This document shows, one piece after another, positions 51,595 to 61,019 of a stretch of 64,000 nt of DNA. Location of the stretch: assembly GCA_943846615.1 (NCBI GenBank), contig OX044354.1:1257001-1321000 (forward strand), given 5' to 3'. The stretch's first letter is position 1, and every line of letters starts with the position of its first letter. This DNA is from an uncultured Amylibacter sp. (lineage in GTDB: Bacteria; Pseudomonadota; Alphaproteobacteria; Rhodobacterales; Rhodobacteraceae). The notes beneath the pieces are model-generated. The model searched no databases, was not told where the DNA came from, and saw only the letters and a list, made by a program, of their open reading frames with translations. The translations under genes and the position numbers were made by a program.

Positions 51595-54039
51595 TTAAAT
51601 TTTTACACGTTCCGATTTCGGATCATACAACGGCTTCATACTTGGCGTGGCCTTAACCCGCACACCAGCGACATCGATTTCGTAATTCGACGCCAGTACA
51701 TCCGCGACCGTTTCACCCTTGCATGGGACATAGCCCAAACCAACGGCTGCGCCCAAGGTGTGCCCGTATGAGCCAGAAGATAGGTATCCGACCAATTCGC
51801 CATCACGCAAGATTGGCTCGTTGTGGTACAACAACGGTTCACCATCGTTCAAAACGAATTGTAATAAACGGTTTTCCAAACCGTTTTCCTTTTTGCGAAT
51901 GACGGCGTCACGACCGATGAAATCAGGCTTGTCGGTTTTCACGGCAAACCCCAATCCCGCCTCTACCACATGATCCTCGCAGGTAATGTCATGGCCGAAA
52001 TGACGATATCCTTTTTCAATGCGCAAACTGTCCATCATGTGCATGCCACATAACTTCAAATCCATATCCTGTCCCGCATCATACAGGGTTTCAAAGACAT
52101 GGCCTGCTTGATCGGCGCTGACATAAACTTCCCAGCCCAATTCGCCCACATAGGTTACGCGGTGTACCCGCGCGAGACCCATGCCGATCTCAATTTCCTG
52201 AGCAGTACCAAAAGGATTGACGTCATTGGTGAAATCATTCGGGCTGACCGCTTGTAATAACTTACGACTGTTCGGGCCCATCACCGCCAGTACACCTTCG
52301 CCTGCGGTTACGTCCGTGATCACGACATTGAAGTCACCGATGTGGCGTTGCAACCAAACCTGATCTGCCAAACGTGTTGCGGCGGGTGTAACCACCAAAT
52401 ATGCGGTTTCAGACAGGCGTGTGATTGTGACATCTGCCTCGATACCACCTGTGTTGTTCAAGAATTGCGAGTAGACGATTTTACCAATCGGCACGTCATA
52501 TTGGCCACCTGCGGCATAGTTTAGAAACGCGGTCGCATCGCGACCCTCTACGCGGATTTTGCCGAAACTGGACATGTCATACATGCCGACGTTTTCACGC
52601 ACAGCACGGTGTTCACGCGCGGAATTTTCGAACCAGTTCTGGCGTTTCCATGTGTATTCATATGCTGCCTCTTGGCCCTGATCTGCGAACCAGTTCGCGC
52701 GTTCCCAGCCAGCCAATTCGCCCATCACCGCGCCGTTGTCCAACAGTTGTTGGTGGAATGGTGTGCGACGAATGCCACGTGCTGTTTTTTTCTGAAGGTA
52801 GGGGAAGTGATCGGCGTAAAGCAGGCCCAATGTTTCCTTTGACCGCTCGAACAGATATTGTTTGTTACCTTGGAACGGTTGCATGCGCGAAATATCCACA
52901 TCGCCCAGATCGAATGGTTTCGCGCCTGTGTCCATCCATTCCGCCAGCGCCATACCCGCGCCGCCAGCGGATTGGATACCGATGGAATTGAACCCCGCAG
53001 CGACCCAGAAATTATCCATTTCCGGTGCCAATCCCAAATGATAAGCGTCATCAGGTGTAAAGCTTTCGGGACCATTGAAGAATGTGTGGATGCCTGCCTC
53101 TGCCAACATCGGCAGGCGTTCGCATGCAGCCTCTAGTATCGGTTCGAAGTGATCGAAATCTTCGGGCAGTTGGTCGAATTCGAAATCTTTGGGGATGCCG
53201 TTCATGCCCCATGGTTTTGAAATGGGTTCAAACGCGCCCAGCAGGAATTTACCCGCGTCCTCTTTGTAATATGCGCATTCATCGGGAACACGCAGAACGG
53301 GCATTTGTTTAAGCCCTTCAATAGCTTCGGTAACGATGTAAAAGTGTTCACATGCCTGTAATGGTACATTAACCCCTGCCATACGGCCAACTTCGTGGCC
53401 CCACATTCCACCACAGTTTACGACCATGTCGGCAGCGATGTGGCCGGTTTCGCCACCCGCTTCCCAGTCGACACCGGTGACGCGACGGCCATCCTTCGTG
53501 ATGTTTGTGACGCAAGTATTTTCACTTATTAAGGCACCGCCATTTCGCGCGCCCTTGGCCAATGCCAATGCGATGTTTGCTGGGTCTCCTTGGCCGTCCA
53601 ATGGCAAGTATACGCCCGCTTTTACACCGTCGATATTCAGGTGTTCATACTTTGCTTTCACCTCTTGGGGCGAAATCTCTTCGACTTCGACGCCGAATGC
53701 GCGGGCCATTGCGGCCTGGCGGAAGGTTTCTTCTTTGCGCTCTTCGGTCAATGCAACCGTGATGGAACCACAGCGTTTGAAACCTGTCGCGACGCCTGTT
53801 TCGGACTCTAGCTTGCCATATAGTTCCTGCGAATACTTTGCCAATTTTGTCATATTTGCTGTCGCGCGAAGCTGTGCGATCAAACCCGCAGCATGCCATG
53901 TCGTACCCGAGGTAAGTTGCTTGCGTTCCAACAGGACAACGTCTTTCCAGCCCTTTTTGACCAAGTGGTAGGCAACAGAACAGCCGATTACGCCGCCGCC
54001 AATGATGACCACGCGGGCCGATTTTGGAAGATCTTTCAT
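51595..54039 (-). CDS. sarcosine/dimethylglycine dehydrogenase-like FAD oxidoreductase with GcvT domain
   Basis: Removes a methyl group from an N-methylated glycine as a C1 unit on tetrahydrofolate or as formaldehyde. The 814 residues start with the Rossmann motif RVVIIGGGVIGCSVAYHL. His49 in SGTTWHAAGL is the covalent FAD site of dimethylglycine and sarcosine dehydrogenases. The FAD-linked half (1-430) is followed by a GcvT folate-binding half (about 440-810). ATG 54039 has GAAGGAAAA upstream; the longer frame starts upstream of it. It is the last gene of the betaine run and a paralogue of 55916-58369. Confidence 0.88.
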   Translation of the reverse strand: MKDLPKSARVVIIGGGVIGCSVAYHLVKKGWKDVVLLERKQLTSGTTWHAAGLIAQLRATANMTKLAKYSQELYGKLESETGVATGFKRCGSITVALTEERKEETFRQAAMARAFGVEVEEISPQEVKAKYEHLNIDGVKAGVYLPLDGQGDPANIALALAKGARNGGALISENTCVTNITKDGRRVTGVDWEAGGETGHIAADMVVNCGGMWGHEVGRMAGVNVPLQACEHFYIVTEAIEGLKQMPVLRVPDECAYYKEDAGKFLLGAFEPISKPWGMNGIPKDFEFDQLPEDFDHFEPILEAACERLPMLAEAGIHTFFNGPESFTPDDAYHLGLAPEMDNFWVAAGFNSIGIQSAGGAGMALAEWMDTGAKPFDLGDVDISRMQPFQGNKQYLFERSKETLGLLYADHFPYLQKKTARGIRRTPFHQQLLDNGAVMGELAGWERANWFADQGQEAAYEYTWKRQNWFENSAREHRAVRENVGMYDMSSFGKIRVEGRDATAFLNYAAGGQYDVPIGKIVYSQFLNNTGGIEADVTITRLSETAYLVVTPAATRLADQVWLQRHIGDFNVVITDVTAGEGVLAVMGPNSRKLLQAVSPNDFTNDVNPFGTAQEIEIGMGLARVHRVTYVGELGWEVYVSADQAGHVFETLYDAGQDMDLKLCGMHMMDSLRIEKGYRHFGHDITCEDHVVEAGLGFAVKTDKPDFIGRDAVIRKKENGLENRLLQFVLNDGEPLLYHNEPILRDGELVGYLSSGSYGHTLGAAVGLGYVPCKGETVADVLASNYEIDVAGVRVKATPSMKPLYDPKSERVKI

Positions 54040-54052
54040 GGGGTTTTCCTTC

Positions 54053-55009
54053 TTAAACCAAACGCTCTTTGCGCGTTTCGCGCGGCGTTTTGCCGTAATA
54101 TGCTTTGTAAATTTTGCCGAAATTGCTGCCGAAACCACAGGCGGCGGCGATTTCGAGGATGCTCATGTCTGTGTTGACCAAGAAGTTTTGTGCGCGGATC
54201 AGGCGTAGTTCGCGGTAAAATCGGCCCGGACTGCGGCCAAGGTGGCGCAGGAATTGGCGTTCAAGTGACCGCGTTGTTTGACCCAATGCCAATGCCAGTT
54301 CGGTGGTTTTTAACGGCTCTTCGATGTTGGATTGCATTAGTTTGATTGCGTGATCGATATGGCTGTCTTTACCGACACTAAGGGCGTCCATCGCGCCCGG
54401 CTGGCGGGTTTCGAATGAGCGTACTTTGTCCAGTAACAGGATGCTGGAGATAGTTAGGAGCTTGGCCTTGGACACAAATGCGGCAACGATTTGCAGCATG
54501 ACATCGTATGTTGAAACGAGGCCTGCACATGTGACCACCTTATCGTTCCAGACGGCCAGTGATGGGGCGATGTCGAAAATGCCGCTTTTTTCCTCTAGCA
54601 ATAATCGGTTTTCCCAGTGGGTAGTGTGGCCATGGCCATCATCAGAATTTGCGGAAATGTAGATTGCCGCCGCTTCGGCCAGCAGGATTACGACGGCGCC
54701 TGCGAAACGGTATTTGTGCACCGCTTGTTCTATTTCACGCGACGTGAAGTTGAGATCGGAGTTGCCAAGGAAAACCACGATATCGGCGCTGGGAGATTTC
54801 GGAAGCGCGTCTGCGTTTAGCCATGTATCGGCGCTGGATTTTACCATGCCCTCTTCTGGGCTGATGTAGGAATAAGTAAATATTTTTTGACCCACGACAC
54901 GATTTGCCAAGCGTAGAACATCCACAACGCCAGACAATTCTGTCATTACAAATCCATCCGACAAGACGATGTCGACGTGTTGGAGTTTCTGAGATTCGTC
55001 GGTTGTCAT
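54053..55009 (-). CDS. GlxA-type AraC family regulator of methylated-amine genes
   Basis: A 318-residue regulator with an N-terminal DJ-1/PfpI-like ligand domain (about 10-180, VDIVLSDGFVMTELSGVVDVLRLAN) and a C-terminal HTH_18 domain (about 215-315: ELALALGQTTRSLERQFLRHLGRSPGRFYRELRLIRAQNFL and IAAACGFGSNFGKIYKAYYGKTPRETR). This architecture is that of GbdR/GlxA regulators, which activate betaine and sarcosine catabolic genes on binding the substrate. Placed between the two enzyme genes, the same role is likely here. Confidence 0.9.
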   Translation of the reverse strand: MTTDESQKLQHVDIVLSDGFVMTELSGVVDVLRLANRVVGQKIFTYSYISPEEGMVKSSADTWLNADALPKSPSADIVVFLGNSDLNFTSREIEQAVHKYRFAGAVVILLAEAAAIYISANSDDGHGHTTHWENRLLLEEKSGIFDIAPSLAVWNDKVVTCAGLVSTYDVMLQIVAAFVSKAKLLTISSILLLDKVRSFETRQPGAMDALSVGKDSHIDHAIKLMQSNIEEPLKTTELALALGQTTRSLERQFLRHLGRSPGRFYRELRLIRAQNFLVNTDMSILEIAAACGFGSNFGKIYKAYYGKTPRETRKERLV

Positions 55010-55046
55010 GACTGTACCTCTTGGTGTGCATGGATCGTGGGGTGGG

Positions 55047-55919
55047 TCATTTTACAAACCTACGATGCAGTTCTGCGATATGCTTTGGGCCGACTTCGCA
55101 GCAGCCACCGATCACGGTTGCGCCATTGTCGATCCATGTTTGAGCGAAATCTGCGTAGGCGTCTGGGCCGAGGTCTGTGCGGGCCTCCATGATGTCAACT
55201 GTGGCGCCGACCTGATTGAAATCGCTGTGAATTTTGGTGAAGCCGTTGGCGTATGCACCCACGGGAATACCCGCGTTCATCAGGAGCGGAATTGCGGTTG
55301 TGACTGCCTCGGGCATGGAACAATTTACGTTGACGGTTGCCACATTGTATTCGCGTAACATGTCCAGTATTTCCACGACGGGTTCGCCAGAGCGGAGTTT
55401 CGTACCGTCACTGTCATCAACTGACACCGACATCCAGATTGGCTTGCCATGGCCCGACATGCCCATCAATGCGCCCAGTGTTTGATCGACGGATGCCATG
55501 GTTTCAGCCATTAAAATATCCACATATTCGGATTGAATTTTGCAAATTAGATCATATGCCTCTGCCGCCTGTTCGGCGGGTGGCGCCAGATCGGGTTGGT
55601 ACGAAAACCCCTGTGGACCCAATGAACCGATCACCATGCCAGTGCCATGTGCATCACGGGCATCAACGGCGATTTGGCAGGCCCTGCGTTGCAGAGGTTC
55701 CAATTGATCATCCATGTCGTGCGCAGCCATGCGATCGGGGAGGATCGCATAGGTGTTTGTTGTCGCTGCCATGGCACCCGCTGCGAAATAGTCATCGTGC
55801 ACATCACGCACAATTTGGGGATTATCCAGCAGGATTTGCGTGGCCCACAGGCCCGTGGCTTTGCCTGCGCGGGCAACCAATTCTTGACCCATGCCACCGT
55901 CGAGTAGAGTTATTGTCAT
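55047..55919 (-). CDS. homocysteine S-methyltransferase family protein, probable betaine-homocysteine methyltransferase
   Basis: A 290-residue TIM-barrel Zn2+ methyltransferase. Start MTITLLDGGMGQELVARAG; zinc Cys in NVNCSMPEAV and in the CC pair of TVIGGCCEVGPKHI. It can move a methyl group from glycine betaine (or S-methylmethionine) to homocysteine, leaving dimethylglycine. ATG 55919 overlaps the stop of the dimethylglycine-dehydrogenase-like gene (ATGA), so the two are translated together and the betaine substrate is favoured by context. Confidence 0.88.
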   Translation of the reverse strand: MTITLLDGGMGQELVARAGKATGLWATQILLDNPQIVRDVHDDYFAAGAMAATTNTYAILPDRMAAHDMDDQLEPLQRRACQIAVDARDAHGTGMVIGSLGPQGFSYQPDLAPPAEQAAEAYDLICKIQSEYVDILMAETMASVDQTLGALMGMSGHGKPIWMSVSVDDSDGTKLRSGEPVVEILDMLREYNVATVNVNCSMPEAVTTAIPLLMNAGIPVGAYANGFTKIHSDFNQVGATVDIMEARTDLGPDAYADFAQTWIDNGATVIGGCCEVGPKHIAELHRRFVK

Positions 55920-58369
55920 GCGCGTATCCGTTCGTTTGATGGATCCCATAATGGTTCATCTTTCTGCACAACCGCTTTGCAACGTTTGCCGAAGATTTCG
56001 ATTTCGAGTTCTGTTCCCGGTGCTGTTAAATCTGCGCGCACCATGCCCAGCGCGATGGATGCGTTTACGCGGTAACCCCAATCGCCTGAGGTGGTTTCAC
56101 CGACGACTTCGTCGCCATTCCAGATGGTGGACATGTATGGTGCGTCGGCAAAATCGGCGTCGACGATCATGGTGACAAAACCCTTTTTCGAACCCTGTTG
56201 TTTTTCAGCCATCAATGCAGCCTTACCCGGGAAATCCTGCGGTTTTTCAAAGCGGATGAAACGTTCAATTCCGCCTTCTAATAGGCTGTAATCAGTGGAT
56301 AAATCGCCCTTCCATGTGCGGTATCCTTTCTCAATACGCATGGAGTTAAGGGCGTACATGCCAAATGGTTTTGCACCTGCCGCCGTGACAGCATCGAACA
56401 CTGCTGGGCTGTCATCAAATGCGGTGTGGATTTCCCAACCCAATTCGCCCGCGAAAGAAATACGGAACAGTTTGGCGGGCTTGCCCGCAACCGTTGCGTC
56501 CTGATGGGTTAGCCAGCCAAGTGACAGATCGGCACCTGTCGTCATTCCTTCCAAAATCTCGCGTGAGTTTGGGCCTGTAAGAAGTAGTGTTGAGTATTCC
56601 TTGGTCACATCCGCAAGGGTCAGTGAACCATCCGTTGGCAGTGCCTTTTTCAGGAATTCGAAATCGTGCCATTGTGCTACCGCCGCTGTCATCAACAGGA
56701 AGTCGTCATCGCCGAAACGGATAATTGTGACTTCGGTTACGATGCGACCGCGGCTGTCGGCGAAGTAGCCAAGGTTCATGCGGCCAACCTTGGGTAATGC
56801 CCCCGCGATTTGGCAACGCAACCATTCCGCGGCGCCCGCGCCCGAAAGGGTGTAGCGAGAGAAGCCGGGCATATCGAGGACGCCAGCGTTATCACGTACG
56901 GCTTCGACTTCGTCCTTGATCCGCCCGGCCCACGGACCATTACGTTCCCATGTGTGCGTTGCCTGTTCGGATGTGTCATCGCCATCTGCCGCATACCAAT
57001 TGGCGCGTTCCCATCCGTTGTAGGCACCGAATTGTGCGCCTGCGTTTTTCAATGCCACGTGGTTTGGCGACAGCTTTTTATTGCGACCAGCAGGCCATTC
57101 GTGACGTGGGAAGTGCATGGCGTATTCGTGGCCATAAGTTTCCAATGCTTTGGACAAGCAGTAATCGTGATCCGCGAAATCGGTGTAGCGACGCGGATCG
57201 ACCGCCCACATGTCCAGTTCGGTTTCGCCGTGCATGATCCATTCGGATAACACCTTGCCTGCGCCGCCGCCTTGGGCGATGCCGAAGGTGAATGAGTGGC
57301 CTTCAAATGCGTTTTTCACGCCTGGCATAGGACCGACCATTGGCAACCCATCGGGTGCGTATGGGATTGGGCCGTTGATGTTGCGGTTGATGCCGCCTTC
57401 GCCCAGAATTGGTACGCGGGCCATCGCATCCTCGATGTAGTATTCCAAACGTTCCAGATCATCGGGGTAGAGTTGGAATGAGAAATCCTCGGGCATTGGA
57501 TCGTTTGGTGTGACCCAATGTGCCTTGCAATTATGTTCATATGGGCCAAGGTTTAGGCCGTTTTTATCCTGACGCAGGTAGTAGGATGTATCTACGTCAC
57601 GCAACAATGGCACCTTGTGACCTTTTTCTTTGGTCCATTCTGCTAGTGCTGGGATTTCTTCGGTTAGGAAATATTGGTGTGACATCACAACCATTGGAAC
57701 GGTGCGACCGCCGAAGGGTTTGAACATCTCGCCAACACGTTGGGCGTAATAGCCCGCACAGTTCACAACCTTTTCACAGCGAATATCGCCTTTGTGGGTT
57801 TTTACAATCCATTCATCGCCATCACGTTCGATACCAATTGCAGGGCAGAAACGTTCGATACGTCCACCTGCATCGCGGGCACCTTTAGCCAATGCTTGGG
57901 TTAATTGGGCAGGGTCGATGTCACCGTCCAATGGATCCCACAGACCACCTTCTAGACCGTGTGTTTCCATGAAGGGATGCATTTCCTTCAGCTCTGCTGG
58001 GGTACAGATGTCCATTTGCAGACCTTGGTAGTGGCCCATACCAGCAACGCGTTCGAATTCTTGCATCCGTTCCTTGGTGTGAGCCAAGCGGATCGAACCG
58101 GTTACGTGGTAGTTCATTGGGTAATCGACGTCCTCGCCCAAAGTGCGGTACATTGTGGCACCATCGCGTTGCATGTTCATCACGGCCCATGAGCCCGCGA
58201 AGTTTGGCACGTTACCAGCAGCGTGCCATGTGGAGCCAGCTGTTAATTCGTTCTTTTCCAACAGAACACAATCTTTCCAACCTGCCTTGGCCAAATGATA
58301 GAGTGTTGAGGTGCCGACGACGCCGCCGCCGATGATGACCACACGGGCCGTTGTTGGAAAATCTGACAT
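55916..58369 (-). CDS. dimethylglycine dehydrogenase-like FAD/GcvT oxidoreductase
   Basis: An 817-residue protein of the same two-half design as 51595-54039: Rossmann motif RVVIIGGGVVGTSTLYHL, covalent-FAD His49 in ELTAGSTWHAAG, an FAD oxidase half (1-430), and a GcvT half with GELGWEIHTAFDD and MRIEKGYRTWKGDL. It probably demethylates dimethylglycine made by the coupled methyltransferase. Which of the two paralogues uses dimethylglycine and which sarcosine cannot be told. It begins 8 nt after the GFA gene stop. Confidence 0.88.
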   Translation of the reverse strand: MSDFPTTARVVIIGGGVVGTSTLYHLAKAGWKDCVLLEKNELTAGSTWHAAGNVPNFAGSWAVMNMQRDGATMYRTLGEDVDYPMNYHVTGSIRLAHTKERMQEFERVAGMGHYQGLQMDICTPAELKEMHPFMETHGLEGGLWDPLDGDIDPAQLTQALAKGARDAGGRIERFCPAIGIERDGDEWIVKTHKGDIRCEKVVNCAGYYAQRVGEMFKPFGGRTVPMVVMSHQYFLTEEIPALAEWTKEKGHKVPLLRDVDTSYYLRQDKNGLNLGPYEHNCKAHWVTPNDPMPEDFSFQLYPDDLERLEYYIEDAMARVPILGEGGINRNINGPIPYAPDGLPMVGPMPGVKNAFEGHSFTFGIAQGGGAGKVLSEWIMHGETELDMWAVDPRRYTDFADHDYCLSKALETYGHEYAMHFPRHEWPAGRNKKLSPNHVALKNAGAQFGAYNGWERANWYAADGDDTSEQATHTWERNGPWAGRIKDEVEAVRDNAGVLDMPGFSRYTLSGAGAAEWLRCQIAGALPKVGRMNLGYFADSRGRIVTEVTIIRFGDDDFLLMTAAVAQWHDFEFLKKALPTDGSLTLADVTKEYSTLLLTGPNSREILEGMTTGADLSLGWLTHQDATVAGKPAKLFRISFAGELGWEIHTAFDDSPAVFDAVTAAGAKPFGMYALNSMRIEKGYRTWKGDLSTDYSLLEGGIERFIRFEKPQDFPGKAALMAEKQQGSKKGFVTMIVDADFADAPYMSTIWNGDEVVGETTSGDWGYRVNASIALGMVRADLTAPGTELEIEIFGKRCKAVVQKDEPLWDPSNERIRA

Positions 58370-58377
58370 GGTGTTCC

Positions 58378-58842
58378 CTATTTTTCGTTATCTGTGTTTG
58401 TTGGTTTTTTTGACGCATAACTGCTGGTGGTGAATCCGACGTCGAATTGTGGTGCCTGAGGACGACCATCACTGATGTCGTAGTAATCACCCTTTTCAGA
58501 AGTGAAGCAATGGTAGTTTATTTTGCTGTCTGTTGGCCCGTCGAATGCTCCGGCGCAGACAGACCAGCCATCGCGCCCCTTGAGGTTCCAAAACAGGCTG
58601 GAACCGCAATCGGTACAGAAGCCTTTGTTGACGCCATCCATGGATTCGTACCACGCAAGCGTTTCAAATCGAAGCATTTCCATTTTTGCGGAGGGCACAA
58701 TGATATAGGCGGCGTAGTGGCCAGATGTTTTTCGACATTCGTCACAGTGACAGATGACGGTATCGTTCAGAGGTCCTGTGACCTCGAACATGACGCCTTT
58801 GCAGGCACAAGATGCTGAGTGGGTGGTTGGCTTGACTGACAT
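58378..58842 (-). CDS. GFA family zinc protein (glutathione-dependent formaldehyde-activating type), copy 1
   Basis: A 154-residue protein with the seven Cys ligand pattern of the family: SCACKGVMFEV, ICHCDECRKTSGHYAA, GFCTDCGSSLFW. Family members bind zinc and some condense formaldehyde with glutathione. ATG 58842 overlaps the TAA of the second copy (TAATG), with GGAGAAG upstream; a GTG two codons earlier is less likely. Between the demethylases and copy 2, it may scavenge formaldehyde released by demethylation, but that is inference. Confidence 0.87.
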   Translation of the reverse strand: MSVKPTTHSASCACKGVMFEVTGPLNDTVICHCDECRKTSGHYAAYIIVPSAKMEMLRFETLAWYESMDGVNKGFCTDCGSSLFWNLKGRDGWSVCAGAFDGPTDSKINYHCFTSEKGDYYDISDGRPQAPQFDVGFTTSSYASKKPTNTDNEK

Positions 58843-59225
58843 TACCACTTCTCCAATTGCGGCAGGCCGTCTTTGATTTCGTAATAATCGCCCTTGTCCG
58901 CCATGCAGATGTGTTTTTCTGTCTTTAAGCCTGTTTCACCGTCCAAGGTTCCAGAGCCAATGGATGTTGTGCCTTCGCCGTCTTTTTCCCAAAACATTGA
59001 CGAACCACACAGATCGCAAAATCCGCGCCGCGCCCATTCGGAAGATCTAAACCATTTCAAGCCTTTGTCCTTGGTTAATTTTAAGCGATCGCTGGGTACC
59101 TGTGTTGCAGACCAATAATGGCCGCTGGTTTTGCGACACTGTGTGCAGTGGCACGCGACCGATGGGCGCATTTCGCCTGTCACTTCGTATGTTACGCCGC
59201 CGCATTCACATGATCCTGTTTTCAT
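58842..59225 (-). CDS. GFA family zinc protein, copy 2
   Basis: A 127-residue GFA protein with the same ligand pattern (SCECGGVTYEV, ACHCTQCRKTSGHYWS, GFCDLCGSSMFW), about 20 residues shorter at the C-terminus than copy 1. The start is ATG 59225 with AGGGGA upstream; a longer frame would run into the regulator gene. The tandem GFA pair in this position is a local duplication or a heteromeric enzyme. Confidence 0.87.
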   Translation of the reverse strand: MKTGSCECGGVTYEVTGEMRPSVACHCTQCRKTSGHYWSATQVPSDRLKLTKDKGLKWFRSSEWARRGFCDLCGSSMFWEKDGEGTTSIGSGTLDGETGLKTEKHICMADKGDYYEIKDGLPQLEKW

Positions 59226-59233
59226 GTCGTCCC

Positions 59234-59806
59234 CTAATAAATTGGTGGTGCGATAACCCAAATCACAACCGCGTCGATTGGATGGGGGTTCGCCCATTTG
59301 AATTGTTCACCGCGAATGCGAAAACTGTCGCCAGCGGTCAATTCATATTTGTCTTCTGCGATCCATAAGGTCAAATCGCCAGATACAATATAACCGACTT
59401 CTTGGGTGGGGCGGGTCACAAAATTTGTTAATTTCGCGCTGGGTGCGAATACGGAACGTAGGACTTCGAAATCATCGGTAAGGTCTGGAGAGAGGAGTTC
59501 CTCGACCAGACCAGTATCACCACCACCGATTTTGCGACGCGCCGATTTGCGAACGATTCGACCGACTTCTTCGGCTTTGGCCTCTGACTGACCAAAGAGG
59601 ATAGAGACAGGGACGTTTAGTGCCGTTGCGAGTTGACGAATTTCTTCAATTGTTGGCGATGAGAGATCACGCTCTACTTGGCTGAGCCACCCGACCGAAC
59701 GACCCAATGCTTCACAAAGATCGATCAACGTCAGACCACGCGCTTTGCGCAAGGCGCGCAAATCGGCGCCCAGTGATCCTGTTTTATCTAACGTTTTTTG
59801 TAGCAT
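59234..59806 (-). CDS. XRE-cupin transcriptional regulator
   Basis: A 190-residue regulator: HTH_3 domain (about 12-66, LRALRKARGLTLIDLCEALGRSVGWLSQVERDLSSPTIEEIRQLATAL) and a C-terminal cupin (about 110-185, TQEVGYIVSGDLTLWIAEDKYELTAGDSFRI) that binds a small ligand. It heads the minus-strand run of betaine genes and so probably controls them and itself. An inverted repeat TCGTGAAA-N13-TTTCACGA lies 14 nt before its start. Confidence 0.9.
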   Translation of the reverse strand: MLQKTLDKTGSLGADLRALRKARGLTLIDLCEALGRSVGWLSQVERDLSSPTIEEIRQLATALNVPVSILFGQSEAKAEEVGRIVRKSARRKIGGGDTGLVEELLSPDLTDDFEVLRSVFAPSAKLTNFVTRPTQEVGYIVSGDLTLWIAEDKYELTAGDSFRIRGEQFKWANPHPIDAVVIWVIAPPIY

Positions 59807-59819
59807 TTGGTTGGTGCTC

Positions 59820-59848
59820 TCGTGAAATTATAGCTTATTTTTTCACGA
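59820..59848. promoter_or_regulatory. inverted repeat TCGTGAAA-N13-TTTCACGA, likely operator of the XRE-cupin gene
   Basis: Perfect 8-bp arms just upstream of the XRE-cupin start. The right half-site TTTCACGAAA is itself nearly palindromic. Position and symmetry suit autoregulation of the betaine operon. Confidence 0.5.
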
Positions 59849-59929
59849 AAATGCGATTCGCGCAGGTCAAGTTACGACATTTTCAGGTCGTTTCTTCACC
59901 AATTGCAGAATCGGCAAATTTTAAATAAT

Positions 59930-59943
59930 GTGATAAATATCAC
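59930..59943. promoter_or_regulatory. Crp-like site GTGATAAATATCAC before the Crp-family gene
   Basis: GTGA-N6-TCAC, symmetric over six bases per arm, centred 40 nt before the ATG of the Crp-family gene. It suits autoregulation; the same pattern is at 507-522. Confidence 0.5.
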
Positions 59944-59976
59944 TTATTTTTTCGATTTTCGCACTAGGATATCTTG

Positions 59977-60666
59977 ATGTTACGCAATGAACTCACCTTT
60001 CCGCCCAAAAGCTTCTTGGGACAGATTAACCAAGATAGTTGGGATCTGTTATCATCACGCTGGCGGACGCAATTGTATAAATCTGGTCAATTCCTGATTA
60101 ACGCTGACGATAACAATCGTGATGTGTTTTTCGTTTTGCGTGGATCGGCCAAGGCGACAATTTACACCGACAGCGGGCGCGAGGTTTCGTTTATTTCTGT
60201 TGGAACCGGCGATTGTTTTGGAGAGTTTTCCGCATTAGATGACAGCCCACGATCCGCCTCCGTTGTGGCAGCCGAGGAATGTTTTGCAGCGCGGATTGAT
60301 CAAGCGAATTACATTCAATTAATGCGTAGCCATTCGGATATGACGTTTTCATTGCTGAATATTTTAATCGGGCATTTACGCGATTTGTCCAAACGGGTTG
60401 TCGATTTCAATGCGAAAAATGCGGACGAGCGTTTGCATGATGCATTGTTGGAATTGGCGTTGAAATATCAACGTGGTGATGAGGATAATGTTTTAATCCC
60501 GCGTCCACCGACCCAATCGGAATTAGCAGCGTTCATTTTTTCGTCGCGTGAAAGTGTGGCGCGAGAAATGGGGCGGATGCGCAAAATGGGATTGTTGGCG
60601 CGCCAAAAACGCGCGCTGGAAATTACCAGCGTCGATAATTTACGCGCCTTTACTGAATCGTCCTAG
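59977..60666 (+). CDS. Crp/Fnr family transcriptional regulator
   Basis: A 229-residue regulator: cyclic-nucleotide-type beta-roll (about 15-125, with GEFSALDDSPRSASVV, the phosphate-binding cassette pattern of true cNMP binders), dimer helix, and winged helix (TQSELAAFIFSSRESVAREMGRM) whose recognition helix has R-E-x-x-x-R as in E. coli CRP. No N-terminal Cys cluster, so it is not an oxygen-sensing Fnr. ATG 59977 has AGGA 7 nt upstream. It lies back to back with the XRE-cupin gene. Confidence 0.92.
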   Translation: MLRNELTFPPKSFLGQINQDSWDLLSSRWRTQLYKSGQFLINADDNNRDVFFVLRGSAKATIYTDSGREVSFISVGTGDCFGEFSALDDSPRSASVVAAEECFAARIDQANYIQLMRSHSDMTFSLLNILIGHLRDLSKRVVDFNAKNADERLHDALLELALKYQRGDEDNVLIPRPPTQSELAAFIFSSRESVAREMGRMRKMGLLARQKRALEITSVDNLRAFTESS

Positions 60667-61019
60667 GACAGTTTCCAATCATCTGGATTTAGAGGATAGA
60701 ACGCCTCTACCGCGGCGGTGGCGATGATGTGCGATGTGCCGTTTGCGATGTTTTCAACGTTTTGACCGCCCTTTACCGCCTTAACAGTTGCAACCCCGCG
60801 TGGCAGTGTCGCGGCGACCGCGTCGCAATCGACCTGATCGGGTTCGGCGACGCCGACCGTAACCTGTACCTGCATTTGAGCGGGGTCCAGTTTTAGTGAT
60901 GTAAACACACTAAGCGTTGAGTGGCGAAAGGCATCTTCGACGGCGCGTTTTGCGGCCTTGGTGTAATCCATGCCGTACAGATCATTACCCATGCCCATTT
61001 CAAGGATCAGACGCTTCAT
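60663..61019 (-). CDS. Lin0512 family protein, copy A
   Basis: A 118-residue protein of the uncharacterised Lin0512 family (TIGR02058): MKRLILEMGMGNDLYGMDYTKAAKRAVEDAF with the conserved GMG-x-D/S-L and TKAA. Small alpha/beta fold, cytosolic, no known activity. Its start overlaps the stop of copy B (ATGA). Ends 4 nt into the stop of the convergent Crp-family gene. Confidence 0.82.
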   Translation of the reverse strand: MKRLILEMGMGNDLYGMDYTKAAKRAVEDAFRHSTLSVFTSLKLDPAQMQVQVTVGVAEPDQVDCDAVAATLPRGVATVKAVKGGQNVENIANGTSHIIATAAVEAFYPLNPDDWKLS

